A DNA stretch of 64,000 nt from Anaerolineae bacterium (GCA_027494015.1 JAOSJP010000023.1:186001-250000); one strand, 5' to 3'; shown: positions 9,141 to 20,726, counted from the first letter of the stretch. Numbers and translations: made by a program. Notes: generated by a model not told the origin, from the sequence alone.

Positions 9141-11453
9141 ATGGATGATCGCGCTTTTCGGCTGGCGCTCAAAGCCAGGCTGCCACGCACGTGGGACGCC
9201 TTCTTCGCGCGTCACGGCAACTTCACCGCCGTGCAGGTCGCCGCGATCCCCTCGATCCTCGACGGGCACAACGTCATTGTCAGCGCGCCGACGGCCAGCG
9301 GCAAAACTGAGGCAGCCGTCGCCCCGCTGATCGAGCGCCACTGCTCCTCTGGCAGGGCCGGGCTGACCCTGCTCTACCTGACGCCGACGCGCGCCCTGGT
9401 CAACGATCTGCTCAAGCGACTGAGCCTGCCGCTGGATGCGCTGAGGCTGCCGCTGAGCGTCAAGACGCGCGATCAGAACACGTTCCGCCCGGATCGTCCC
9501 AGCCCGCTGCTGATCACCACGCCCGAATCGCTGGATTCGCTGCTTACATCCCATGCGCGGCTGTTGGTCAACCTGCGCGGCGTGATCCTCGATGAGTTGC
9601 ATCTTTTCGATGGCACTCCGCGCGGCGATCACCTGCGCGTGCTGCTCAACCGGCTGCGGCGCATCCGCCAGCATGCGCAGTCCGTCGGCGATGCGCCCGA
9701 TAGTGCGCTGCACTATGTGGCGCTCTCGGCCACGCTCAGCCAGCCCGCGCGCACAGCCCGTCGCTATTTCCCTGACGCCGAGGTGATCGTCAGCGGTGGC
9801 GGGGCACGCGCTCTGGAGGCAGAGCTGATCGCGCTGCCCGATGAGCGCGCCGACGCCCTGCGCGACTATCTGGCAACGTTTCGCCATCGCGGGTGGCGCA
9901 AGGCGCTGGCCTTCTGCAACAGTCGCGCCGAGGTCGAGACCTACGCCGCCGCCGTCAGGCGCGAATCGCCTTTCGGGGATGCGGTCTATGTGCATTACTC
10001 GAATATCGCCACGCCACGCCGCCGCGAGACGGAACAGGCTTTTGCCAGTGCTGAAGCGGCGATCTGCTTCGCGACGACGACGCTGGAGCTGGGCATTGAC
10101 ATCGGCGATATTGACACAGTGCTGCTGATCGGCCCGCCGGGCAGCCGCGAAACCTTCGCCCAGCGCATCGGGCGGGGCAATCGGCGCGGCGACACCGTGC
10201 GCGCGGCCTGCTTCTTCCGCAGCGCGCTGGAGCAGTTGATCTTCGCGACGCTGATTGACGATACCGCCGTGCAAGAGTCGGATACCCCTGGCTGGTTTCG
10301 CCCTTCGGTCGGTGTGCAGCAGGTGTTCAGTTTGATCAAGCAAAACCCCTCCGGCGCGGTGCGCGTGCAGGAGCTTGCCAGCACGTTCGGCGATTTGCTC
10401 ACAGCGGCAGACCTGCGCGCGGTGCTGGGCGAGCTGGAGCGGCGGAGCTATCTGCGGCCAGGCCGCCCGGGGGAGTGGAAGCCCGGCCCCAAGCTCAACT
10501 CGCTCTTCGATCAGCAGAATGCCGCTACCTGCCCGCTCAGCCTCTACAGTAACATCGCCAATCAGGGGGGCCTCCGGGTAGAGATTCGCGACCAGCACAC
10601 GCACGCTACGGTCGCCTTCGCCGAGGCGCAGTGGCTGAGCAGCCCGGTGCTCGTGCTTGAAGGGCGCGAGGTGCGCGTGCAGTGGGTGGACGGTGAAGCG
10701 CTGTGGGTGGCCGGTTATCAGGGGAGCGAGGACTCCGAGCACCTGCGCTACCGGGCGCTGCGCCAACACCTGGATTATCGGTTAGCGCGCTGTCTCCCGC
10801 TGACATTGGGGCTACGGGTAGGAGATGCCCCGGTGCTGCCGACTGTACCCGGATGGTGGCTGTTTCACTGGCTTGGCGACGTATACGGTCACGTCTTCCG
10901 CGATCTGCTGAGGCGATCCGAGCGCGTGGTGACTGCGCCAGAGCCAGCGCTGGGCGTGGTACTGCCCGGCAGCCCCGCCGAGTCTCTGTGGTTGGGCTGG
11001 GACGCAGACCTGGTGGCCGAGCACCTCGAGGAGAACTTCCGGGCCATCGAGCACCTGTTGAGCATGGGGCCGTATCAGCGTCTGCTGCCGCGATCACTCG
11101 CCGTACAGTCAGTGATAGAACAGTTCAATATTCCCGCTTTTCTGCAGGCAGTGCGCGCGGGGGGGGGGGGGGCCCCCCCGCGGGGGGGGGGGGGGGGGGG
11201 GGGGGGGCCCCCCCCGGGGGGGGGGGGCGGGGGGGGGGGAAGGGTTGGTGGGGGCGATTGCGGACGCATCGCACTTTCCGCAGTGTGTACCCCTTCTTCG
11301 CTCCTCTTCGCGGGTGCGTGCAAAGGGTGTCAGCGACTCGCTGGACGCGGGGATATTGACCTCACCCCCAGCCTCGCCCCGCTCGGCTTGCCCCCTCTCC
11401 GTCAACGGAGAGGGGGCGGCGAGGCGCGTCAGCGCCGAGCGGGGGTGAGGTAA
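9141..11453 (+). CDS. Lhr-like DEAD/DEAH helicase (BrxHI-like), 3' end destroyed
   Basis: An SF2 helicase with all key motifs: Walker A APTASGKTEA (49-58), DELH box (151-154), SAT in ALSATLS (about 195), FATTTLELGIDIGDID, and motif VI QRIGRGNRRG (340-349), followed by a winged-helix-like region (VRVQELASTFGDLLTAADLRAVL). This is the architecture of Lhr-type helicases such as BrxHI of BREX. Recognisable protein stops at about 11158. From there the frame runs through a pure G/C tract and a MITE to a chance stop at 11453, so the last ~100 codons are not real. About 670 residues of true sequence remain, probably close to the full domain set. ATG immediately follows the stop of the ATPase gene. 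Confidence 0.75.
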   Translation: MDDRAFRLALKARLPRTWDAFFARHGNFTAVQVAAIPSILDGHNVIVSAPTASGKTEAAVAPLIERHCSSGRAGLTLLYLTPTRALVNDLLKRLSLPLDALRLPLSVKTRDQNTFRPDRPSPLLITTPESLDSLLTSHARLLVNLRGVILDELHLFDGTPRGDHLRVLLNRLRRIRQHAQSVGDAPDSALHYVALSATLSQPARTARRYFPDAEVIVSGGGARALEAELIALPDERADALRDYLATFRHRGWRKALAFCNSRAEVETYAAAVRRESPFGDAVYVHYSNIATPRRRETEQAFASAEAAICFATTTLELGIDIGDIDTVLLIGPPGSRETFAQRIGRGNRRGDTVRAACFFRSALEQLIFATLIDDTAVQESDTPGWFRPSVGVQQVFSLIKQNPSGAVRVQELASTFGDLLTAADLRAVLGELERRSYLRPGRPGEWKPGPKLNSLFDQQNAATCPLSLYSNIANQGGLRVEIRDQHTHATVAFAEAQWLSSPVLVLEGREVRVQWVDGEALWVAGYQGSEDSEHLRYRALRQHLDYRLARCLPLTLGLRVGDAPVLPTVPGWWLFHWLGDVYGHVFRDLLRRSERVVTAPEPALGVVLPGSPAESLWLGWDADLVAEHLEENFRAIEHLLSMGPYQRLLPRSLAVQSVIEQFNIPAFLQAVRAGGGGAPPRGGGGGGGGPPPGGGGGGGGRVGGGDCGRIALSAVCTPSSLLFAGACKGCQRLAGRGDIDLTPSLAPLGLPPLRQRRGGGEARQRRAGVR
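11159..11246. other. G/C homopolymer tract, probable assembly artefact
   Basis: About 80 bases made only of long G runs and C runs (the longest G run is about 25). It interrupts the end of the helicase gene, and the sequence after it does not continue the protein. No biological repeat of this kind occurs elsewhere in the window. Confidence 0.8.
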
Positions 11454-11513
11454 AGGGGGGCGCAGCAGAGCAGCGCCCCTACCTGACAGGTTTTGCACGC
11501 ACCCCTCTTCGCG
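11303..11513. mobile_element. Complete MITE-like element (family A) with terminal inverted repeats and target duplication
   Basis: The element spans about 11312-11503. Its left end GGGTGCGTGCAAAGGGTGTC and its right end (11483-11504) are inverted repeats matching at 19 of 22 positions. The 10-bp direct repeat CCTCTTCGCG flanks it at 11303-11312 and 11504-11513, as left by transposition. There is no coding capacity. The interior holds the C-rich and G-rich inverted segments found in all family A copies. It lies between the helicase remnant and the kinase gene. Confidence 0.75.
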
Positions 11514-11594
11514 GCGCTTTGACGCCCCCCCAGATCAGTAATATACTGTCCCACGTAGGCGGCTTGGGTGCATCTACTCGGGCGGTGGGGCTCG

Positions 11595-14500
11595 ATGGGT
11601 ATCCACAATCTCACAGGATACACTCTCGGCCAGTACGAGTTGCGGGACCTGTTGGGCGTGGGGGGATGGGGGCCGTCTATCGCGGGTACCAGATCTCGCT
11701 GGACCGCGAAGTCGCTGTCAAGATTCTCCCGACGGCTCTCGCGGAGCAGCCTGGATACGTGGAGCGCTTCAATCGCGAGGCGCGGATTGCTGCTTCGCTT
11801 GAGCACGCCCACATCGTCCGCGTCTATGACTTCGGCACCCAGGAAAGCATCAGCTACCTGGTGATGCAGTTGCTGAAGGGTGGAACGCTCGCCCAACGCA
11901 TCGCCCGCCATCCAGATAGCCGACCTTCGCTGACCGAAACCGCCCATCTCCTCGACCAACTCGCCGGCGCCCTCGACTACGCCCACAGCCGGGGCGTTGT
12001 GCACCGCGATATCAAGCCCAGTAATATCATGTTCGACGCCCAGGGCAACGCCCATGTCATGGATTTTGGGATTGCCAGGCTGCTCGAAGCCACCAGCACA
12101 CTGACCAGCCGGGGATTGGTCGTGGGCACCTGGGCCTATATGGCGCCGGAACAGTGGAAAGCCGAAGACCTGACCCCCGCGACTGACCAGTATGCGCTCG
12201 GTGTGATGACTTATGCCCTGGTCACCGGGCGAATGCCCTTTGAGGCGGCCACGCCGCCCGGCATCATGCACAAGCATCTGAACGAGAAGCCGGTGCCGCC
12301 TCACCACCAAATGCCGGATGTGCCCGAAGCGCTCACGCCGGTGCTGGAACGCGCGCTGGCCAAGCAGCCCGCCGATCGCTTCTCCAACACAACCGAGTTC
12401 GCCCAGGCGTTCAAACAAGCGGTTGGTCGGCACGGGGGCCAGCAGACCCGGTTCTTCGTCACGCCCATTGAGCGCCCACTCCTTCGGCCAGAGCCGATCA
12501 GGACACCAAGCAGTCCGCAGCCCGCCGCACCGCCGGCGACTACAGCAGCCCGCCCGATCTATCGCCATCCGGTAACGTGGCTTCTGTCGCTGTTCAGCGC
12601 GGTCATGGCAGTTGTCCTCATCGCGGTGTTGCTCAGCCTGCGTGACGAGGAACCTTCAGGTCAGCGCGTGGCCATAGGTCAGGCCACGCTGACTGGAGAG
12701 GCTGCCTCGCCCACTCCTGAGTTGCCCTCCGACACGCCCGCGCCTGCCGCCTCGCCAACAGATGTGCCGACAGCGCCTTCTGGCCTCATTATTCTGCCGA
12801 GTCCGACGCGTGCCGGGGTTCAGACGCCAACACGCACGCCGTCCCGTACTGCCATGCCGACCAGGACGCCGGTGCCCCCCACCGGCACGCACACGCCGAG
12901 CGCCACCGCCACACCTACGGAGACGCTGAGCGCCACACCGAGCGCCACAGCTACGGCGCTGCCCACTGGCACCTACACGCCGACTGTAACAGAGTCCGCG
13001 ACTGCGACCAGGACGGCCACCGCCACTCAGAGCGCCACGCCGGAGCCTTCGCCGACACAGCGACCTGTGCTGATCGTGTACACGAACACGCCGGCTCCAT
13101 CGGATACGCCGTCGCCAACGCCGGTTCCCAGTGATACGCACACACCGACGGTCACAGAATCACCTACTCCGACGGAGACGCCCACTGCGACCGCGACGTT
13201 CTCACCGTCGCCGCATCCCACGGACATCTACACACCGACGCTCACGAAGTCGCCCACGCCGACGGAGACGGCCACCGCCGCTTTCACCAAGACTCCGTCA
13301 CCGTCGCCGCTTCCCACGTTCACGCCGGAGCCGACTGCTGACGTAGCCGGGACGCTGGCGGCAGCAGTGGAAGCAACGCTGGCCGCCAGACCAAGCCCCA
13401 CCCCTTATCCGACTTACACACCGATCCCGACTCTGGCGCCAACAGATACGCCTCGTCCGACGCTGACGCCGACCCTTGACCTGACCGGGACGAAGGCGGC
13501 GGATGAGGCTGCGCAGGCAGCATTGCAGGCTACGCTCGCAGCGCTAGCCAGCGTTGCACCTTCGCCAACGGCAAGCCTGACTATGGTGATTCCCACGGCC
13601 ACGCCCAGCCCGCAGCCGTCGCTGACGCCGACCCCTTCGCCAACGCCAGGGCTGATCCAGGTGGAGAATGTCCCTGGATTGAAGAAGGAGATTCTGGCAC
13701 CTGACTCCAAGACCGTCAGAAAGGCTGTGTTTGACCCGACTGATTCGGTATTGTGCTACTTTGTTGCCAGGTCCGACCGGATTGACTTGCTCGATGTCAA
13801 CAACGGTTTCCAGCCACGATTGCCTCTGTACATTTCATCTACTGTCAATGACATCGGCCTGTCACCTGATGGGCGGGATCTCGCTGTTGCCGCCGGGCAG
13901 GGGATCGTGGTCTTCAAGGATTTCTTGACCGAGTTAAACCCGTCTTCAGTCGCCTATAGTGCGCCGGGGGTATACAGCCTTGCGTATTCTCCCGATGGAC
14001 AGCAGCTTTACGCCCTGGGATCACCCGGGAATCTGTACTCGTGGGATACAACAAGCCCTGGCGAACCGGAGACTCTAAGGATCAATTACGACACGCGGAG
14101 CGCCTACCAGGGTCTGCAAGTTATCATGGGGGGCAATTACCTGCTCTTGCACAAAGGCACTGCCGTAGAGATACGTGCCGCAGATGCGTGGAACTCGATC
14201 CCCTTTCGAACTTCTATGGCAGGCTCTATCACGAGCAAAGCCTTTTCCGATCAATACCGCCTGCTGGCGATCTCCGATAACGATGGCAGCATCAATGTCT
14301 GGCAGTTTGACGAACGCGGCCCCGCCTATGGGGCTGTGGTGTTGTACCGCGAATATCACGGGAGCCGGGAATACGAGCGCGCTGTGGTTGCCATACATCC
14401 CCACAGGCCAGTTGTCGCCATTCGATCCCGTTCTGGGCTGACTCTGCTTGATTTCTCTGATCCGAAGAAACCTGTCAGGAGCGAAACGAATCGAGATTTA

Positions 14501-15766
14501 CTTTTCACCAGTCCGACACTAGAGACCCAGGTGTTTGGTTTCAGTTCCACAGGGCGCTACCTGGCCGCGCAGGCCGTTTCAGGGCTAGAAGTCTGGCTGG
14601 TTCCCTGGTACGCGCCGAGGATTCAGGCGCTCATGGACGCGGGTGCTCACCGCGTGAAGGGTACAGTCATATCCTCGCAGTCCATCAACGTCCGTAACCA
14701 GCCAAGCCAAACCGGCCGTATCCTGGGGCAGCTCAACCCGGGAGAAGAGGTAGTCATAGTAGGCCGCAACGAGGATAGTTCGTGGCTGCAGATTCTCTAT
14801 GATGCCGGTCGGGCCTGGGTGGCCGCGTTCCTCTTGCGCGTGGAGGGGGATGTGGCGGCGCTCCCCCTACTGGGGGACGACCAGACTATCCAGACCACCG
14901 TGCGCTTCACCGGGACTCTGCGCGATCTGACGAGCGACATGCCTGTGCCCAGCGCGTATGTGACCGTCGAAGACTATGCCGGGTCGGGCGTGACCGATAG
15001 CAGCGGGGCCTTCGAGTTGCAGAGTGCGCCTGCTGGGGAACAGCCGGTGAGCGTTCAGGCGCTTTACCACCAGATGCCCTACGGCCCCCTGAAGTATTGG
15101 TTCGATCCAACCAAGAACGAGATCGCCAGAGATATTCTGATGCTGCCCAACGAGCCAGTCAAAGCCAGAATCCGCCTGTACAAGGAGAACACCGTCACGG
15201 TCCTGCCTCACGCATCGGTGCGCCTGCACCGGCTCGACACCATGGCTGTTGTGGGCGAGCTTGTCACCGATGTCAATGGGTTTACACAGCCCATCACCCT
15301 TCCCCTAGGGCCGTATCTGTTGGAGGTAACGGATCAGGTCAACCAGTACTACAGCATTACCGTCTTCAAGCCATCCTCTGAAGACGACGGGAGTACACCT
15401 GTCCTCGTATCCGTGTTGCAGATTTACGAGCCATTAGAGGCGCGTAGCGCCTCCACGGAAGGGATGACGGTTGTGGCGGCACTGGAGGCCGCGCAATGCC
15501 GCAGCGCTACCCTCTTCGCGGCGACAGCCTATGATCTGGACACCGGGCGTCTGCTGGCCCAGGAACAAAGCACAGAGCGGCGCGTTCTGCTGAACTTCGA
15601 CACGAGTGAGACCAGCGGGCGCTGCGTGGTGCGCTATGACGCGATTTGTACTTCTGGGTGGCAGCTCAATTTCGATGTGCTCGCATGTGATCCAGGAGCT
15701 AACCTTGAGATCGCCAGAACCCGGTACCTGGTGAAAAGCATTGAGGCTGGCGGCACGGCGAAGTAA
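11595..15766 (+). CDS. Giant transmembrane Ser/Thr kinase with Thr/Pro linker, beta-propeller, SH3b and Ig-like domains (frameshift near 5' end)
   Basis: Hanks-type kinase at the N-terminus: VAVKILP (Lys of subdomain II), HRDIKPSN near residue 137, DFG near 156, and MAPEQWKAEDLTP. The protein starts MGIHNLTGYTLGQYELRDLLG from ATG 11595, but the glycine loop VGG-MGAVYRG is split by a one-base deficit in the G run at 11661-11665, so the main frame is open only from 11519 in another phase. After the kinase come one TM helix (about 12575-12645), some 320 residues of Thr/Pro/Ser repeats (12690-13660), a WD40-like propeller (13680-14610), a bacterial SH3 domain (INVRNQPSQTGRILGQLNPG, 14650-14850) and a carboxypeptidase-regulatory-like fold (14890-15100). 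The cytoplasmic kinase presumably reports on an extracellular ligand. About 1390 residues. Confidence 0.85.
12690..13660 (+). repeat. Thr/Pro-rich low-complexity coding region
   Basis: Degenerate short repeats of the type ACGCCGAC/ACGGAGAC encode TPTPTET-like sequence, making the presumed wall-spanning stalk of the kinase. Such tracts are prone to length change. Confidence 0.75.
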
Positions 15767-15823
15767 GGAGCTAACTTTGAGATCGCCATAGCCCGCTATC
15801 TGGTGCCGTCTATGGGCAACTAG
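15767..15823 (+). repeat. Imperfect duplicate of the kinase gene 3' end
   Basis: GGAGCTAACTTTGAGATCGC at 15767 repeats GGAGCTAACCTTGAGATCGC at 15696, then diverges, encoding GANFEIAIARYLVPSMGN and a stop in place of GANLEIARTRYLVKSIEAGG. It looks like the tail of a paralogue left after recombination or tandem duplication. Confidence 0.6.
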
Positions 15824-15901
15824 TGAGGGATGGAGCCTGCCCGCAGGGCAAGGCGCGCCAACGCCGAGGCGGGGGTGAGATCAGGCAGGACGCGGGGGTA
15901 G

Positions 15902-16168
15902 CTAGGCGCTGGCGTTGTGGGGCGGGCTGGACTCTTCCTCGTCCTCGTCTTCCCAACTGACGATCCAGATGCACAGCCCCGCGACGAGCACCGTCGCCAC
16001 GATCAGCGCGATCCAGTTGCCGGCGGTCAGGCCCACGTCGCGCGCTTCGTAGACGAGCAGCGCCACGCAGCCCACCGACAGCACGATCCACGCGGTGAGG
16101 CGCGGCCAGGCTTCGATCAGGCGGATGAGCGAGCCGAGGCCCGGTTGTGTCTTCAGGCGATCTACCAT
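15902..16168 (-). CDS. Small two-TM membrane protein
   Basis: An 88-residue protein with two hydrophobic helices (about 26-42 and 49-70) and a very acidic tail (SWEDEDEEESS). It starts 32 bp after the stop of the coaE-like gene and is transcribed in the same direction, so the two are probably co-transcribed. No family recognised; function unknown. The composition and compact layout argue for a real gene rather than a chance frame. Confidence 0.55.
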   Translation of the reverse strand: MVDRLKTQPGLGSLIRLIEAWPRLTAWIVLSVGCVALLVYEARDVGLTAGNWIALIVATVLVAGLCIWIVSWEDEDEEESSPPHNASA

Positions 16169-16200
16169 ACCTTTACCCTACACTTTCACCAGGGGCGGCG

Positions 16201-17373
16201 CTAAAGCGGCTTGAGCACGCGCTTGGCCCGCAACTTCTTGCCGAAAATCTGCGCCGAGGTGCCGGGGCGCGCCTCGCGGGCAGCTTCGCGCCAGGCGGGG
16301 ACGCCGATCGTTTCGAGCGTTTGCGCCTCGTAGCCCTGGTCATGCAGCGCTTGCCGCATTTCCGCTGGCGCATCCGGCGACAGAAAGACGAAGCCGACCT
16401 CGCTCTGAAGCTCGCGCGAGGCCCGCTCGACCGCACCAATCAGCGCGGCGGTGATCGGCGCGACCGGCTGACCCTCGAGGATCAGCAGCTCGTCCACGCG
16501 AGTGACGAGATTCTCCACCAGGAAGCCGATCAGCGCGACAGGCTGCTCGTCCGTGACCGCCAGCAGGTACGACTTCTGCCCGAACGCGATCAGCACGTCA
16601 TCATGACTCAGCCGCTTGCCGGCGCAGCGCAAGATCAGGTCGGCGATCTGGGCGGCGGTGTGCGGCGTGCCGCGCACGATGCTCAGCGCGGCGAGCGCCC
16701 CGCCGTCGCGCCCCGCGCCGCTCACCGCGACGCGCTGCGGCGCAGTCTGCATCGCCTCGGCGCGGGCGGCCCCGGCGATCTGCAGCCAGGCCGTGCGCAC
16801 CTGCCCCCAGGTTTCTTCGGGCGTGCCGTTGTTGTCAATGACCACATGGGCATGGGCCAGCTTGTCGGTCTGCGGATTCTGGGCGCGGATGCGTTTGAGC
16901 GCCTCCTCGCGGGACAGACCGCGCTTGACCAGCCGCGCGATCTGCGTTTGCTGCGAGGCATTGACCACCCAGATGCTATCCACCTGCCCGGCCAGCGGCC
17001 CCTCGACCAGCTTGATCGCTTCGACGACGACGAAGTGGTGCTGGCTGCGCGCGATCAGCGTGTCAATGGCCCGCTCGATGATCGGGTGGGTGATCGCTTC
17101 CAGGCGGCGCAGCGCTTCGGGATGGGCGAAGACAATCGCGCCGAGCCGGCTGCGATCAATGCGCTTGTCGGCGTCGAGAATCCACGTGCCGAAGGTGAGC
17201 ACAACCGGCTTGTAGGCGGGCGCGCCGGGCGACATCGCCTGGTGCGCGAGGGCGTCGGCGTCAATAGTATACGCGCCGAGATGCTCCAGCATCCGCCGCA
17301 CCAGGCTCTTGCCCATGGCGATGTTGCCGGTCAGGCCAATCACGTACTTATCTTGCCAGCGCCCCACAGCCAT
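16201..17373 (-). CDS. coaE: Dephospho-CoA kinase fused to a C-terminal domain
   Basis: The N-terminal ~200 residues are dephospho-CoA kinase, which phosphorylates the 3'-OH of dephospho-CoA, the last step of CoA synthesis. Visible are the P-loop GLTGNIAMGKS (about residues 13-23), DADALAHQ, the LVEGPLAG segment and the RLVKRGLSREEAL lid region. Residues ~215-390 are an added domain (ending FGKKLRAKRVLKPL) not found in ordinary CoaE; its pattern of strands and the LILEGQPVAPITAALIGAVE segment suggest an acetyltransferase-like fold, not certain. GGAGGG directly abuts the ATG at 17373, so translation may begin at the GTG two codons later. Normal CoaE is about 200 residues, so this is nearly double length. 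Confidence 0.8.
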   Translation of the reverse strand: MAVGRWQDKYVIGLTGNIAMGKSLVRRMLEHLGAYTIDADALAHQAMSPGAPAYKPVVLTFGTWILDADKRIDRSRLGAIVFAHPEALRRLEAITHPIIERAIDTLIARSQHHFVVVEAIKLVEGPLAGQVDSIWVVNASQQTQIARLVKRGLSREEALKRIRAQNPQTDKLAHAHVVIDNNGTPEETWGQVRTAWLQIAGAARAEAMQTAPQRVAVSGAGRDGGALAALSIVRGTPHTAAQIADLILRCAGKRLSHDDVLIAFGQKSYLLAVTDEQPVALIGFLVENLVTRVDELLILEGQPVAPITAALIGAVERASRELQSEVGFVFLSPDAPAEMRQALHDQGYEAQTLETIGVPAWREAAREARPGTSAQIFGKKLRAKRVLKPL

Positions 17374-17469
17374 CCCTCCGTGCGGAGGCCCCGTGTCCTG
17401 CTGAGGTCAGTCTGCTGCACGCGCTCATTGTAGCTTGCGTCCTGTTTTCCAACAAACACGGGGAACAGG

Positions 17470-17545
17470 GGGGCGTGCAAAGGTAGTCAGCGGCTTGCCT
17501 GACGCGAGGGTGAGGTAAACCAGGGCGCAGCAGAGCAGCGCTGGT
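17470..17545. repeat. Family A repeat, partial
   Basis: Starts GGGCGTGCAAAGGTAGTCAG (compare the terminal repeat at 11312) and ends GGGCGCAGCAGAGCAGCGCT. It lies in the 240-bp gap between the divergent-looking but co-directional coaE and ABC-F genes; the rest of the gap shows no gene. Confidence 0.6.
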
Positions 17546-17611
17546 ATGTGATGTTGATCAAATACGACTTTCTGGAAGTCCTGTACCTGCGGCGCCCACT
17601 CGACCAGCATC

Positions 17612-19516
<1,905 letters not shown>

Positions 19517-19660
19517 GATCGTGAGTTGATGATGGGCTGCCGATGCCGGGAGGCGCTGCGCGCCAACGCCGCATTATACCATGAGAACCCGGCCCTTTGA
19601 CCGGTGAGTGCGGCGAGGGGCAGGGCAATCGCATCAAAGTCCGCGCGCGCCAGCCTACTC

Positions 19661-19915
19661 GTAGGGGCGTATTGCAATACGCCCTACGGACTCACCCGCT
19701 GGCGCTGGCGCGCCTCGCCGCCCCCTCTCCGTCAACGGAGAGGGGGAAGCGAGCGCAGCGAGGCTGGGGGTGAGGTAGAACAACACGCACGTTTGAAGCG
19801 ATTGCCCTGCGGCGAGGGGGCAAGCTGAGCGCAGGAGGTGGAAAAAAAGGGAGGGGGCAAGCTGAGCGTAGCGAGGCTGGGGGTGAGGTCAACCAGGGCG
19901 CAGCAGCGCAGTGCC
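19661..19915. repeat. Palindrome plus two family A fragments in a 480-bp gap
   Basis: The gap 19517-19999 carries a palindrome-like copy at 19661-19687 (GTAGGGGCGTATTGC and near-inverse), then a family A block with the inverted CCCCCTCTCCGTCAACGGAG pair at about 19719-19745, and a second G-rich fragment near 19850-19915 ending GGGCGCAGCAGCGCAGTGCC. No gene seen. Confidence 0.6.
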
Positions 19916-19999
19916 CCTCCCCCGCGTTTTGTCCCGCCCGCAGAATAGGCTATGCTAAGGGTATTCTGCCGTGCCATCACACAGACGGAGGAGGCCCCG

Positions 20000-20494
20000 A
20001 TGGACCTCAAGCTGAGCCTCGTCACCATTCGGAAACCGGAGCCGATCAACTTCATCCTCGGCCAGAGTCACTTCATCAAGACGGTGGAGGACGTGCACGA
20101 GGCGCTGGTCACTGCCGTGCCGGGCATCAAGTTCGGGCTGGCCTTCTGCGAAGCATCCGGCGCGTGCCTGATCCGGCACACCGGCACCGACGAGGCGATG
20201 AAAGCGCTGGCTATCCAGAACGCGCAGGCGCTCGCCGCCGGGCACAGCTTCATCCTGTTCCTGGGCGAGGGCTTCTACCCGGTCAATGTGCTCAAGACGG
20301 TGCAGGCCGTGCCGGAAGTGGTGCGCATCTTCTGCGCGACGGCCAACCCCACGCAGGTCATCGTCGCCGAGACGGAGCAGGGACGCGGCATCCTGGGCGT
20401 GATTGACGGCTCCGCCAGCAAGGGGGTTGAGGACGAGGAGGGCATTGCCTGGCGCAAGGGCTTCCTGCGCATGATCGGGTATAAGCTGGGGTAG
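20000..20494 (+). CDS. Adenosine-specific kinase family protein (DUF355/COG1839)
   Basis: A 164-residue protein with the look of the small family named adenosine-specific kinase from a Pyrobaculum structure: IRKPEPINFILGQSHFIKTVEDVHEA at the start, FGLAFCEASGACLIRHTG in the middle, and RGILGVIDG near the end. The fold is a compact alpha-beta sandwich. The true cellular reaction in bacteria is not well established. The ATG at 20000 is chosen because GGAGGAGG lies just before it; the open frame extends 48 bp further upstream without a ribosome site. It is monocistronic and faces YchF across an AT-rich gap. Confidence 0.8.
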   Translation: MDLKLSLVTIRKPEPINFILGQSHFIKTVEDVHEALVTAVPGIKFGLAFCEASGACLIRHTGTDEAMKALAIQNAQALAAGHSFILFLGEGFYPVNVLKTVQAVPEVVRIFCATANPTQVIVAETEQGRGILGVIDGSASKGVEDEEGIAWRKGFLRMIGYKLG

Positions 20495-20611
20495 AGGGTC
20501 TTCCTTTACGGTGGATTGTGACGAGTGGTGCGGGAGAACAGCCGGTAGCACAAGCGCTGGTCATGCGTTTCGACCAGCCTGCTAATTCCGTCGGGGGGAG
20601 GGGTTAGAAAA

Positions 20612-20662
20612 AGCTAATTATTTTTTATTATTTTTTTATATTGTTAAGATTTGTCTGAGGAG
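20612..20662. other. AT-rich island between convergent genes
   Basis: About 50 bp composed almost only of A and T (runs such as TTATTTTTTATTATTTTTTT) inside a GC-rich sequence, between the convergent ends of the adenosine-kinase-like and ychF genes. A short TTAG/CTAA pair precedes the T runs, so it may act as a weak rightward terminator. Confidence 0.5.
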
Positions 20663-20726
20663 GAACCGAAGATGTAGAAGGAGATTTCCCCCGCCAACGT
20701 CGCCGCCGGTGGCCCGTCCTCGCCCG

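Noticed and set aside
9006..10769. 587-codon frame on the minus strand
   Set aside because: It is the antisense shadow of the helicase and ATPase genes, with low-complexity Arg/Ala/Gln content and no domain motif.
11159..11246. Natural G-quadruplex element
   Set aside because: Runs are too long and pure, and coding continuity is lost; artefact is more likely.
11595..15766. PglW kinase of a type 2 BREX system
   Set aside because: The adjacent kinase has a TM helix and extracellular sensor domains, unlike PglW; it is separated from the island by a MITE.
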